Assembly (NCBI RefSeq): GCF_015680705.1
Contig: NZ_JADNYP010000019.1
Coordinates: forward strand, 1 to 64,000
Reading direction: 5' to 3'
Source: Pseudomonas fulva
GTDB lineage: Bacteria; Pseudomonadota; Gammaproteobacteria; Pseudomonadales; Pseudomonadaceae
DNA: 64,000 nt
Below, one piece after another: positions 7,260-15,467 of this stretch (positions are counted from its first letter, which is position 1; every line of letters begins with the position of its first letter). Position numbers and translations under genes: made by a program. The notes under the pieces were generated by a model that saw only the letters and a program-made list of their open reading frames with translations, was not told where the DNA came from and made no database searches.

Positions 7260-8768
7260 ATGCGCATCCATGTCAGCTTCGTCGACCGCGTCGGCATCAC
7301 TCAGGAGGTCCTGGCGCTGCTTGGCGCCCGCAATCTCAATCTCGACGCGGTGGAAATGGTGCCGCCGAACGTCTACATCGATGCGCCGACCCTGAGCCCG
7401 GCAGTGCTCGAAGAGCTTCACGACGCGTTGCTGGAGGTCGAGGGCGTGCGCACGGTAGAGGTGGTCGACATCCTGCCAGGGCAACGCCGGCACCTGCAGC
7501 TCGACGCACTGCTGGCGGCGATGAGCGATCCGGTCCTGGCGGTCGATGGCATGGGCAAGGTGCTGCTGGCCAATCCCGCGTTCATCGCCCTGTGTGGCCG
7601 CGAGTCCGCTGGCCGCTCGGTGGCTGAGCTGTTCGGCGATACGAGCTTGCACCAGGCGCTGCTGGACAACCAGTTCCACCTGCCGATGCGGGAAATGCAG
7701 CTCGACGGCCGCAGCCTGTTGCTCGACGCCACTCCGATCAGCGGTGCCGGCGGGCTGCTCACGCTCTACCCACCGCACCGCATGGGCGAACGCTTGTCCG
7801 CCCTACGCCACGACCATGCCGACGGCTTCGACGCCCTGCTGGGCGACTCTCCCGCCATCCGCACGCTCAAGGCCCGTGCCCTGCGCGTGGCGGTACTCGA
7901 TGCCCCCTTGCTGGTGCAGGGCGAAACCGGCACTGGCAAGGAACTGGTGGCCCGTGCCTGCCACGCCGTCAGTAGCCGGCATGCCGCGCCATTTTTGGCC
8001 TTGAACTGCGCGGCTCTGCCGGAAAGCCTGGCCGAGAGCGAACTGTTCGGCTATGCGCCAGGCGCCTTCACCGGGGCGCAGCGCGGCGGCAAGCCCGGGC
8101 TGGTCGAGCTGGCCAGCCAAGGCACGGTGTTTCTCGACGAAATTGGCGAAATGTCGCCCTATCTGCAGGCCAAGCTGCTGCGCTTTCTCAACGATGGCAG
8201 CTTTCGTCGCGTCGGTGGGGACCGCGAAATCAAGGTCGATGTGCGCATCATCAGCGCCACCCACCGTGATCTCGAGCGCATGGTCGCCGAGGGCAGCTTC
8301 CGCGAAGACCTGTTCTATCGCCTCAATGTACTGAACCTGCAGGTACCCCCGCTGCGCGAACGCGGCCACGACATCCTGTTGCTGGCGCACTTCTTCATGC
8401 AACAGGCCTGCACGCAGATCCAGCGCCCTCCTTGCCGCCTGACGACAGCCACCCACTCGGCGCTGCTGGCCAACCCTTGGCCGGGCAACGTGCGCCAGTT
8501 GCAGAACGTGCTGTTTCGCGCCGCCGCGATCTGCGAGAGCAACCTGGTGGACATCGGTGATCTGGACATCGCCGGCACCTCGATGGCGCGCGGACAGGAA
8601 GGTGAAGTGACGAGCTTGGAGCAGGCGGTAGGAGATTTCGAGCGGGCGCTGTTGCAGCGCCTGTATGCCAGCTATCCATCCACCCGGCAGTTGGCCGCAC
8701 GCCTGCGGACTTCGCACACCGCCATTGCGCAGCGCCTGAGGAAATACGGCCTGCCGGGCAAGTCTTGA
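7260..8768 (+). CDS. gcsR: TyrR/GcsR-type sigma54 enhancer-binding regulator
   Basis: A 502-residue transcriptional activator with an N-terminal ACT domain (about 1-72), a PAS domain (about 78-175), a sigma54 AAA+ domain (about 190-430) and a C-terminal TyrR-type helix-turn-helix (about 455-500). Walker A GETGTGKE is at 221-228, the sigma54-contacting GAFTGA loop at 268-273, and Walker B VFLDEI near 290-295, so it should be a true sigma54 activator. The domain order and its position just upstream of gltS and gcvHPT fit GcsR, which in P. aeruginosa activates a glycine-cleavage operon in response to glycine. PhhR is the alternative paralogue, but phh genes are not here. No strong ribosome-binding site is seen before ATG. 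Confidence 0.85.
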   Translation: MRIHVSFVDRVGITQEVLALLGARNLNLDAVEMVPPNVYIDAPTLSPAVLEELHDALLEVEGVRTVEVVDILPGQRRHLQLDALLAAMSDPVLAVDGMGKVLLANPAFIALCGRESAGRSVAELFGDTSLHQALLDNQFHLPMREMQLDGRSLLLDATPISGAGGLLTLYPPHRMGERLSALRHDHADGFDALLGDSPAIRTLKARALRVAVLDAPLLVQGETGTGKELVARACHAVSSRHAAPFLALNCAALPESLAESELFGYAPGAFTGAQRGGKPGLVELASQGTVFLDEIGEMSPYLQAKLLRFLNDGSFRRVGGDREIKVDVRIISATHRDLERMVAEGSFREDLFYRLNVLNLQVPPLRERGHDILLLAHFFMQQACTQIQRPPCRLTTATHSALLANPWPGNVRQLQNVLFRAAAICESNLVDIGDLDIAGTSMARGQEGEVTSLEQAVGDFERALLQRLYASYPSTRQLAARLRTSHTAIAQRLRKYGLPGKS

Positions 8769-8834
8769 GCGTGTACGAGACAGCAACTTTTCAGAATATT
8801 CCTACTTAGCCAGACAGTACTTTCAGCGGTGCTC

Positions 8835-8864
8835 CGACATAAAATGTCGATGTCGCAACGACAT
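8835..8864. repeat. Two back-to-back 15-bp palindromes of CGACAT half-sites
   Basis: Four copies of one hexamer: CGACAT (8835-8840), ATGTCG (8844-8849), ATGTCG (8850-8855), CGACAT (8859-8864). They form two perfect 6-3-6 palindromes in direct contact, 70 bases before the gltS start. This looks like a multi-site operator; two consecutive RNA hairpins are also possible. The cognate regulator is not identifiable from sequence. Confidence 0.6.
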
Positions 8865-8933
8865 GCTTTCCATTCGTCTAGCCAGCCTACGACGCTAGAC
8901 GTTCGCCCATGGATACGACAAAAGAGCAACCTG

Positions 8934-10139
8934 ATGTTTGAACTCGATTTCTACGGGACGCTGGTGGCCGCTTCCCTGGTACTCCTGCTTGGGCGGGGCC
9001 TTGTCGCACGCACCGGCTTCCTGCGTGTCTACAACATTCCGGAACCGGTCGCCGGCGGCCTGCTGGTTGCCCTGGTACTCCTGGGCCTGCGCCACTTCGA
9101 TATACACGTCCAGTTCGATACTTCATTGCAGCCCCCCTTGATGCTGGCCTTCTTCGCGACCATCGGCCTGGGCGCGGACTTCGCCAGCCTGAAGAAGGGC
9201 GGCCGCATGGTCGCCGTCTTCCTGCTGGTGGTCGCGGCACTGCTGCTGGTGCAGAACGCCATGGGCATCGGTCTGGCGACGGCACTGGGGCTCGACCCGC
9301 TCATCGGTCTGCTGGCCGGCTCGATCACCCTCTCCGGTGGCCATGGAACAGGCGCGGCCTGGGGCGCGACCTTCAGCGAGAAGTTCGGCCTGGCCTCCGC
9401 ATCCGAACTGGCAATGGCCTCGGCAACCTTCGGCCTGGTACTCGGTGGCCTGATCGGCGGGCCGGTTGCCCGCCTGCTGATCAAGCGGGTTCGCACGCCA
9501 GGCGTGGCGCCGGGCCTCTGTTCGTTGCCGAAAGGCTTCGAACAGCCGGATACCGAACGCCCGATCACACCGTTTTCCTTCATCGAAACACTTGCCCTGA
9601 TCGCCATCAGCCTGCTGGTCGGCTCGCTGTTGAACGGCGCGTTGCAAGGTACTGCATTCGAACTGCCGACATTCGTCTGCGTGCTGTTCGTGGGTGTCGT
9701 GTTGCGCAACGGCCTTGCAGCCTTTGGGCTCTACCACGTATTCGAACGCGAAGTCTCGGTGCTGGGCAATGTCAGCCTGTCGCTGTTCCTGGCCATTGCC
9801 CTGATGTCGCTCAAGTTGTGGGACCTGGCGGCACTGGCCCTGCCCTTCTTCATCCTGCTGGCGGTGCAAACCCTGGTCATGGCGCTGTTCGCGATGTTCG
9901 TCACCTTCAGGGTCATGGGCAGCAACTACGATGCGGCAGTGCTGGCCGCGGGGCACTGTGGGTTCGGCCTGGGCGCGACACCGACCGCGATCGCCAACAT
10001 GCAAGCGGTGACCCAACGCTACGGGCCTTCGCAAATGGCCTTTCTGATAGTGCCGATGGTCGGCGCATTCTTCATCGACATCATCAATGTCGTCGTGATC
10101 AAGCTATACCTGGCACTGCCATTCCTTGCGGCAGGTTGA
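8934..10139 (+). CDS. gltS: Sodium/glutamate symporter GltS
   Basis: Inner-membrane Na+-coupled glutamate uptake carrier. The 401-residue length equals that of E. coli GltS, and the protein is hydrophobic throughout with about ten membrane segments. Two re-entrant-loop-like motifs are visible: the first half carries GSITLSGGHGTGAAWG and the second AAGHCGFGLGATPTAIANM, the paired substrate-binding loops of the family. Start ATG 8934 (MFELDFYGT) matches the family N-terminus; upstream in-frame codons would add an unlikely polar tail. It lies between gcsR and the gcv operon, with a repeated palindrome array in its own 5' region. Linkage to GcsR control is possible but unproven. Confidence 0.92.
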   Translation: MFELDFYGTLVAASLVLLLGRGLVARTGFLRVYNIPEPVAGGLLVALVLLGLRHFDIHVQFDTSLQPPLMLAFFATIGLGADFASLKKGGRMVAVFLLVVAALLLVQNAMGIGLATALGLDPLIGLLAGSITLSGGHGTGAAWGATFSEKFGLASASELAMASATFGLVLGGLIGGPVARLLIKRVRTPGVAPGLCSLPKGFEQPDTERPITPFSFIETLALIAISLLVGSLLNGALQGTAFELPTFVCVLFVGVVLRNGLAAFGLYHVFEREVSVLGNVSLSLFLAIALMSLKLWDLAALALPFFILLAVQTLVMALFAMFVTFRVMGSNYDAAVLAAGHCGFGLGATPTAIANMQAVTQRYGPSQMAFLIVPMVGAFFIDIINVVVIKLYLALPFLAAG

Positions 10140-10187
10140 AGCCCTGGTCAAACCGGTCCTTCACAGCGGACACCGAACAAGGTGCCT

Positions 10188-10205
10188 TGGAATGATTTCG
10201 ATACA
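10188..10205 (+). promoter_or_regulatory. Putative GcsR binding site 1
   Basis: TGGAATG-ATTT-CGATACA matches 11 of 14 defined bases of the reverse complement of the GcsR motif that I recall from P. aeruginosa (TGTAACG-N4-CGTTCCG). It is about 190 bases upstream of the predicted sigma54 start site, a normal enhancer distance. A weaker copy (9 of 14) follows at 10207-10224. Confidence 0.5.
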
Positions 10206-10286
10206 ACGTATTGAATACATTCCAGGCACACCATGGGGTAACTGGTGGGGTTCAGCCAGGCTAATCCGAAAAACGCTCGACAAAAG

Positions 10287-10304
10287 TGGAACGATTTCAT
10301 TACG
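10287..10304 (+). promoter_or_regulatory. Putative GcsR binding site 2
   Basis: TGGAACG-ATTT-CATTACG matches 11 of 14 defined bases of the reverse-complemented GcsR motif and shares the same ATTT spacer as site 1. It is about 90-105 bases ahead of the predicted sigma54 start site, a good enhancer position. Confidence 0.5.
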
Positions 10305-10366
10305 GAAGATGCCATCAACCCAATCCAAATAACTTAACTTATTGATTTTTAAATAGTATTTTTTTC

Positions 10367-10382
10367 TGGCCGGCTTCTTGCT
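10367..10382 (+). promoter_or_regulatory. Sigma54 (-24/-12) promoter of gcvHPT
   Basis: TGGCCGGCTTCTTGCT fits TGGCACG-N4-TTGCW, with GG and GC separated by exactly ten bases. It lies after an A/T-rich tract (10331-10366) and predicts a start near 10393, 52 bases before gcvH. The linked sigma54 activator gene and upstream GcsR-like sites support the call. Confidence 0.75.
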
Positions 10383-10444
10383 GAAACATCCGCACCAAGA
10401 GCGTGGATTCACCACGCCTGATGCCCTTGTTTCCGAGGATCCCC

Positions 10445-10828
10445 ATGAGCGAGTTGCGTTTCACCGAAGATCACGAATGGCTGCGTACCGAGGCCGATGG
10501 CAGCGTCACCGTGGGCATCACCGCCTATGCCCAGAACGCCCTTGGCGATGTGGTCTACGTGCAGTTGCCGGAGTTGCAGCACTATGAAAAAGGCGCTGAA
10601 GCCGCCACCGTGGAATCCGTGAAGGCCGCCAGCGGCGTGTACATGCCTTTGGCGGGCGAAGTGGTCACCATCAACGATGCGCTTGCAGACAACCCTGAGC
10701 TGGTCAACCAAGACCCGTTGGGCGACGGCTGGTTCTTCCGCTTCGTGCCCGCCGACGCCGGTGCCATGACCGCCCTGCTCGACCAGAATGCCTACCAGCG
10801 CCTGCTCAAAGCCAACGACGACGCCTGA
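10445..10828 (+). CDS. gcvH: Glycine cleavage system H protein
   Basis: Lipoyl carrier of the glycine cleavage system, shuttling the aminomethyl group between P, T and L proteins. It has 127 residues, the usual length. The lipoylated lysine is K60 in VESVKAASGVY. The N-terminus MSELRFTEDHEWL is typical, and start ATG 10445 has GAGGA upstream. It is first gene of gcvH-gcvP-gcvT, separated from gcvP by 11 bases. Expression is expected from the sigma54 promoter at 10367-10382 under GcsR control. Confidence 0.95.
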   Translation: MSELRFTEDHEWLRTEADGSVTVGITAYAQNALGDVVYVQLPELQHYEKGAEAATVESVKAASGVYMPLAGEVVTINDALADNPELVNQDPLGDGWFFRFVPADAGAMTALLDQNAYQRLLKANDDA

Positions 10829-10839
10829 GGAGCCAAGCC

Positions 10840-13695
10840 ATGACCAACAACCTCGGCACCGCCAACGAGTTCATCGCTCGTCACATCGGTCCACGCGCCG
10901 ATGACGAGCAGGCCATGCTGGCCGCCCTGGGCTTCGACTCGCTGGACGCCATGACCGCCGCGGTCATTCCCGAAAGCATCAAGGACACCAGCGTGCTGGG
11001 CATGCAGGACGGCCAGAGCGAAGCCGATGCGCTCGCCGCGCTCAAGGCCATCGCAGGCAGGAACCAGCTGTTCAAGAGCTACATTGGCCAGGGCTACTAC
11101 AATACCCACACCCCGGCGCCGATCTTGCGCAACCTGCTGGAAAACCCGGCCTGGTACACGGCCTACACGCCCTACCAACCGGAAATTTCCCAAGGTCGCC
11201 TGGAGGCCCTGCTGAACTTCCAGACCCTGGTCAGCGACCTGACCGGCCTGCCGATCGCCAACGCATCGCTGCTCGACGAGGCCACCGCTGCCGCCGAGGC
11301 CATGACCTTCTGCAAACGCCTGTCGAAGAACAAGGGCAGCCAGGCCTTCTTCGCCTCCAGTCACTGTCATCCGCAGACCCTCGACGTGCTGCGCACCCGC
11401 GCCGAGCCGCTGGGTATCGAGATCGTGGTGGGCGACGAGCGTGAGCTGGGCGACGCCAGCCCGTTCTTCGGCGCCTTGCTGCAGTATCCGGCCAGCAACG
11501 GTGAAGTGTTCGATCATCGTGAGCTGGTGCAACGCCTGCACGGCGCCGGCACCCTGGTGGCGGTGGCCGCCGACCTGCTGGCCCTGACCCTGCTGACCCC
11601 ACCGGGCGAATTCGGCGCCGACGTGGCCATTGGCAGCGCCCAGCGCTTTGGCGTGCCACTGGGCTTCGGTGGCCCGCATGCGGCCTATTTCGCCACCCGT
11701 GATGCTTTCAAGCGCGACATGCCGGGCCGCCTGGTAGGCGTGTCGATCGACCGTTTCGGCAAGGCTGCCCTGCGCCTGGCCATGCAGACCCGCGAACAGC
11801 ATATCCGCCGCGAGAAGGCCACCAGCAACATCTGCACCGCCCAGGTGCTGCTGGCCAACATCGCCAGCATGTTCGCCGTCTACCACGGCCCGGTCGGCCT
11901 CAAGCGCATCGCCGAGCGTATCCACGGGCTGACCGCGATCCTGGCCGCTGGCCTGAAGAGCCTTGGCGTCCAGATAGTGGGCGAAACCACCTTCGACACC
12001 CTGACCCTGGCCACCGGCGGCGCGACTGCCAGCTTGCACGAGAAAGCCCGCGCCCACGGCATCAACCTGCGCCAGATCGATGCCGGCCACCTGGGCCTGT
12101 CGCTCGATGAAACCAGCACCCAGGCCGACGTGGAAGCGCTCTGGCAACTGCTCGCCGGCAGCCTGCCCGAGCCTGGCTTCGCCGTGCTCGCCGAGCGTGC
12201 CGGTTCGCTGCTGCCCGCCGCCCTGCTGCGCCAGTCATCCTTCCTCGAACACCCGGTGTTCAACCGTTACCACAGCGAAACCGAGCTGATGCGCTACCTG
12301 CGCCGCCTGGCCGACAAGGATCTGGCGCTGGACCGCAGCATGATCCCGCTGGGCTCATGCACCATGAAGCTCAATGCCGCCAGCGAGATGATTCCGGTGA
12401 CCTGGGCCGAGTTCGGCAACCTGCACCCCTTCGCACCGGCCGAGCAGAGCCAGGGCTACCTGCAGATGACCAGCGAACTGGAATCCATGCTCTGCGCCGC
12501 CACCGGCTACGATGCCGTATCGCTGCAGCCCAACGCCGGCTCGCAAGGCGAATACGCCGGGCTGCTGGCCATCCGCGCCTATCATCGCAGCCGTGGCGAG
12601 GGCCATCGCGACATCTGCCTGATCCCTTCCTCGGCCCACGGCACCAACCCGGCAACCGCTCACATGGCCGGCATGCGCGTGGTGGTGACCGCCTGCGATG
12701 CCCGCGGCAATGTCGATGTCGAGGATCTGCGCGCCAAGGCCGTCGAGCATCGCGAGCGCCTGGCGGCGATCATGATCACCTATCCGTCGACCCATGGCGT
12801 GTTCGAGGAAGCGATTGGCGAAATCTGTGCGATCGTCCACGACAATGGCGGCCAGGTGTATATCGACGGCGCCAACATGAACGCCATGGTCGGCCTCTGC
12901 GCACCGGGCAAGTTCGGTGGCGACGTTTCGCACCTGAACCTGCACAAGACCTTCTGCATTCCCCATGGCGGCGGCGGGCCAGGCGTCGGCCCGATCGGCG
13001 TCAAGTCGCACCTGGCGCCGTTCCTGCCGGGCCATGCCAGGCTCCGGAACACGACCGGCGCGGTATGCGCCGCGCCGTTCGGCAGCGCCAGCATCCTGCC
13101 GATCACCTGGATGTACATCCGCATGATGGGTGGTGCCGGCCTCAAGCGTGCCTCGCAGGTGGCGATCCTCAACGCCAACTACATCGCCCGTCGCCTGGAA
13201 GGCCACTACCCGGTCCTCTATGCCGGCAGCGATGGACTGGTGGCGCATGAGTGCATCCTCGACCTGCGCCCGCTCAAGGAGAGCAGCGGCATCACCGTGG
13301 ACGACGTGGCCAAGCGCCTGATCGACTTCGGCTTCCATGCCCCGACCATGTCATTCCCGGTCGCCGGCACGCTGATGATCGAGCCGACCGAAAGCGAATC
13401 TCGACAGGAACTGGATCGCTTCTGCGAGGCGATGATCCAGATCCGCGAAGAAATCCGCGCGGTCGAAAACGGCAGTCTGGACAAGAACGACAATCCGCTG
13501 AGAAACGCACCGCACACCGCGGCCGAGTTGGTGGGTGAATGGTCCCATGGCTACAGCCGCGAACAAGCCGTCTATCCGCTGCCAGGGCTGCTGGAAGACA
13601 AGTACTGGCCGCCGGTCGGCCGGGTCGACAACGTGTTCGGCGACCGCAACCTGGTCTGCGCCTGCCCGCCCATGGAGAGCTATCAGGATGCCTGA
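10840..13695 (+). CDS. gcvP: Glycine dehydrogenase (decarboxylating), P protein
   Basis: PLP-dependent P protein that decarboxylates glycine and transfers the aminomethyl group to GcvH. The 951-residue length fits the homodimeric fused form containing N- and C-terminal aminotransferase-like halves. The PLP lysine is about K703 in HLNLHKTFCIPHGGGGPG; a serine/glycine-rich loop (SLQPNAGSQGEYAGL) lies earlier in the second half. The start has GAGGAG upstream and follows gcvH closely. Only 10 bases separate it from gcvT, so translation is probably coupled. Confidence 0.96.
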   Translation: MTNNLGTANEFIARHIGPRADDEQAMLAALGFDSLDAMTAAVIPESIKDTSVLGMQDGQSEADALAALKAIAGRNQLFKSYIGQGYYNTHTPAPILRNLLENPAWYTAYTPYQPEISQGRLEALLNFQTLVSDLTGLPIANASLLDEATAAAEAMTFCKRLSKNKGSQAFFASSHCHPQTLDVLRTRAEPLGIEIVVGDERELGDASPFFGALLQYPASNGEVFDHRELVQRLHGAGTLVAVAADLLALTLLTPPGEFGADVAIGSAQRFGVPLGFGGPHAAYFATRDAFKRDMPGRLVGVSIDRFGKAALRLAMQTREQHIRREKATSNICTAQVLLANIASMFAVYHGPVGLKRIAERIHGLTAILAAGLKSLGVQIVGETTFDTLTLATGGATASLHEKARAHGINLRQIDAGHLGLSLDETSTQADVEALWQLLAGSLPEPGFAVLAERAGSLLPAALLRQSSFLEHPVFNRYHSETELMRYLRRLADKDLALDRSMIPLGSCTMKLNAASEMIPVTWAEFGNLHPFAPAEQSQGYLQMTSELESMLCAATGYDAVSLQPNAGSQGEYAGLLAIRAYHRSRGEGHRDICLIPSSAHGTNPATAHMAGMRVVVTACDARGNVDVEDLRAKAVEHRERLAAIMITYPSTHGVFEEAIGEICAIVHDNGGQVYIDGANMNAMVGLCAPGKFGGDVSHLNLHKTFCIPHGGGGPGVGPIGVKSHLAPFLPGHARLRNTTGAVCAAPFGSASILPITWMYIRMMGGAGLKRASQVAILNANYIARRLEGHYPVLYAGSDGLVAHECILDLRPLKESSGITVDDVAKRLIDFGFHAPTMSFPVAGTLMIEPTESESRQELDRFCEAMIQIREEIRAVENGSLDKNDNPLRNAPHTAAELVGEWSHGYSREQAVYPLPGLLEDKYWPPVGRVDNVFGDRNLVCACPPMESYQDA

Positions 13696-13705
13696 GGAAT
13701 CTACG

Positions 13706-14827
13706 ATGACCGAGACGCTGCTCAAGACGCCACTGCATGCGCTGCACCTGGAATGCGGCGCCCGCATGGTTCCCTTCGCCGGCTACGACATGCCCGTGCA
13801 GTACCCGCTGGGCGTGCTCAAGGAGCATCTGCACACGCGTGAACAGGCTGGCCTGTTCGACGTTTCGCACATGGGCCAGATCCTGCTGCGCGGGGCCGAT
13901 GTCGCCAACGCCCTGGAAACCCTGGTGACGGCCGACATCGTCGACCTTGCCGTGGGCATGCAGCGTTATGCGCTGTTCACCGATGCGCAAGGCGGCATCC
14001 TCGATGACCTGATGGTCGCCAAGCTGTCCGAGGATACGCTGTTGCTGGTGGTCAACGCCGCATGCAAGCACCAGGACCTGGCTCATCTGCGCAGCCACTT
14101 GCCGCAATCCTGCCAGGTGCAGCCGCTGTTCGAAGAGCGTGCCCTGCTGGCCCTGCAAGGTCCGGCCGCAGCCAGCGTGCTCACGCGCCTTGCGCCTGAA
14201 GTGGCCGAAATGACCTTCATGCAGTACCGTGCGATCACCCTGCTCGATCAACCGTGCCACGTCAGCCGCTCCGGCTATACCGGCGAGGACGGCTACGAGA
14301 TCTCGGTTCCGGCCGCTGCCGCCCAGGCCCTGGCTCGCCGGCTGCTGGACGAACCGGAGGTCCGTCTGATCGGGCTCGGCGCCCGCGATTCGCTTCGGCT
14401 CGAAGCCGGGCTATGTCTGTACGGCCACGACATGGATGCCCAGACCAGCCCGGTGGAAGCGAACCTGGCCTGGGCCATCTCCAAGGCGCGCCGACCCGAG
14501 GGAAGCCGCGCCGGCGGCTTCCCAGGCGCTGAACGCATCTTTGCGCAACAACGCCAGGGCGTTTCACGCCTGCGTGTCGGCTTGCTCCCCCAGGAGCGCG
14601 TGCCCGTGCGCGAAGGCGCGATGATCGTCGATGAGCACGGCCGTGAAGTCGGGAAGGTCAGCAGCGGCGGGTTCGGCCCCACGCTCGGAGGTCCGTTGGC
14701 GATGGGGTATGTGCAGATCGAACGGTCAGTGAAGGATACCCAGCTGTTCGCACTGGTACGAACCAGGCAGATACCGCTCAAAGTGGCCGGCACACCGTTC
14801 GTGGCCCCTCGTTACCATCGCGGCTGA
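13706..14827 (+). CDS. gcvT: Glycine cleavage system T protein (aminomethyltransferase)
   Basis: Tetrahydrofolate-dependent aminomethyltransferase that releases ammonia and forms 5,10-methylene-THF. The 373-residue protein shows the T-protein folate-binding fold: VPFAGYDMPVQYP near the start, FDVSHMGQ, then SRSGYTGEDGYEI and a C-terminal barrel with VGKVSSGGFGPTLGG. Start ATG 13706 has TGAGGAA at good spacing; an upstream ATG at 13688 overlaps the gcvP stop region. The gene directly follows gcvP. Some pseudomonads have sdaA and/or glyA in this operon; neither is present here. Confidence 0.94.
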   Translation: MTETLLKTPLHALHLECGARMVPFAGYDMPVQYPLGVLKEHLHTREQAGLFDVSHMGQILLRGADVANALETLVTADIVDLAVGMQRYALFTDAQGGILDDLMVAKLSEDTLLLVVNAACKHQDLAHLRSHLPQSCQVQPLFEERALLALQGPAAASVLTRLAPEVAEMTFMQYRAITLLDQPCHVSRSGYTGEDGYEISVPAAAAQALARRLLDEPEVRLIGLGARDSLRLEAGLCLYGHDMDAQTSPVEANLAWAISKARRPEGSRAGGFPGAERIFAQQRQGVSRLRVGLLPQERVPVREGAMIVDEHGREVGKVSSGGFGPTLGGPLAMGYVQIERSVKDTQLFALVRTRQIPLKVAGTPFVAPRYHRG

Positions 14828-15165
14828 AGCACTCGCAAGCTAACCGCCGAGATTCGTTTTCGAACCTTGGATATAACTTTTGAACATGGCGCCAGGCCAG
14901 GCGCCATGCCGTTTCCGACAATTTTGTCGGTTATTGGAAAATCCCGATTCACTGCGTCGTGCAGGGCTTGTTTTTGTCGCGGCAGTTGGCGTAGAGTCGC
15001 TTCACTGTGTTTGCATGGGTCGCAACAGTTCGTGACCTGGGCCAGTAGCCGCAATCTGCTACAACCCGTTCGACGTCTCTTACTTTCCTGCAACCCAGCC
15101 CAGTACCCTTTCACTTGTCGGTGGAAGAACTGTCATCAAATTCAAGCTTCATAGGAAATAAGACA
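14828..15165 (+). other. 338-base leader and terminator region between gcvT and the cold-shock gene
   Basis: No protein gene is seen. Two inverted repeats lie early: ATGGCGCC (14886-14893) with GGCGCCAT (14900-14907), a likely gcvT terminator stem; and CCGACAA (14915-14921) with TTGTCGG (14924-14930). The remaining 230 bases, with T-rich stretches, presumably hold the promoter and long untranslated leader typical of cold-shock genes. I cannot place the transcription start with confidence. Confidence 0.5.
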
Positions 15166-15378
15166 ATGGCTGAACGTCAGAACGGTACCGTCAAGTGGTT
15201 CAATGACGAGAAAGGTTACGGTTTCATCACCCCAGAAAGCGGTCCGGATCTGTTCGTGCACTTCCGCGCCATCGAAGGCAACGGCTTCAAGAGCCTGAAA
15301 GAAGGCCAGAAAGTTTCCTTCGAGGCCGTCCAAGGCCAGAAAGGCATGCAGGCCGACAAGGTCCAGGTCATCGGCTAA
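15166..15378 (+). CDS. Cold-shock domain protein (CspA family)
   Basis: A 70-residue single cold-shock-domain protein that binds single-stranded RNA and DNA. RNP1 (KGYGFI) and RNP2 (LFVHF) are intact, after the usual NGTVKWFNDEKGYGF opening. It starts at ATG 15166 (MAERQNGTV) behind AGGAAATAAGAC; an in-frame upstream start would only add non-conserved sequence. A long 5' leader and a strong terminator (15395-15427) frame a single-gene transcript. Sequence alone does not decide whether it is cold-induced or constitutive. Confidence 0.93.
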   Translation: MAERQNGTVKWFNDEKGYGFITPESGPDLFVHFRAIEGNGFKSLKEGQKVSFEAVQGQKGMQADKVQVIG

Positions 15379-15394
15379 GCGATTACCGGATTCG

Positions 15395-15427
15395 AAAAGC
15401 CCCTGCCACGTGCAGGGGCTTTTTTTT
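15395..15427 (+). terminator. Rho-independent terminator of the cold-shock gene
   Basis: Stem GCCCCTGC (15399-15406) with GCAGGGGC (15412-15419), a five-base loop and eight T residues after the stem, plus A residues before it. A classic intrinsic terminator 20 bases after the stop codon. Confidence 0.92.
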
Positions 15428-15467
15428 GTCTCTAGAATCCTGCTTCCATCTTCCGGAGCCATTCGCA

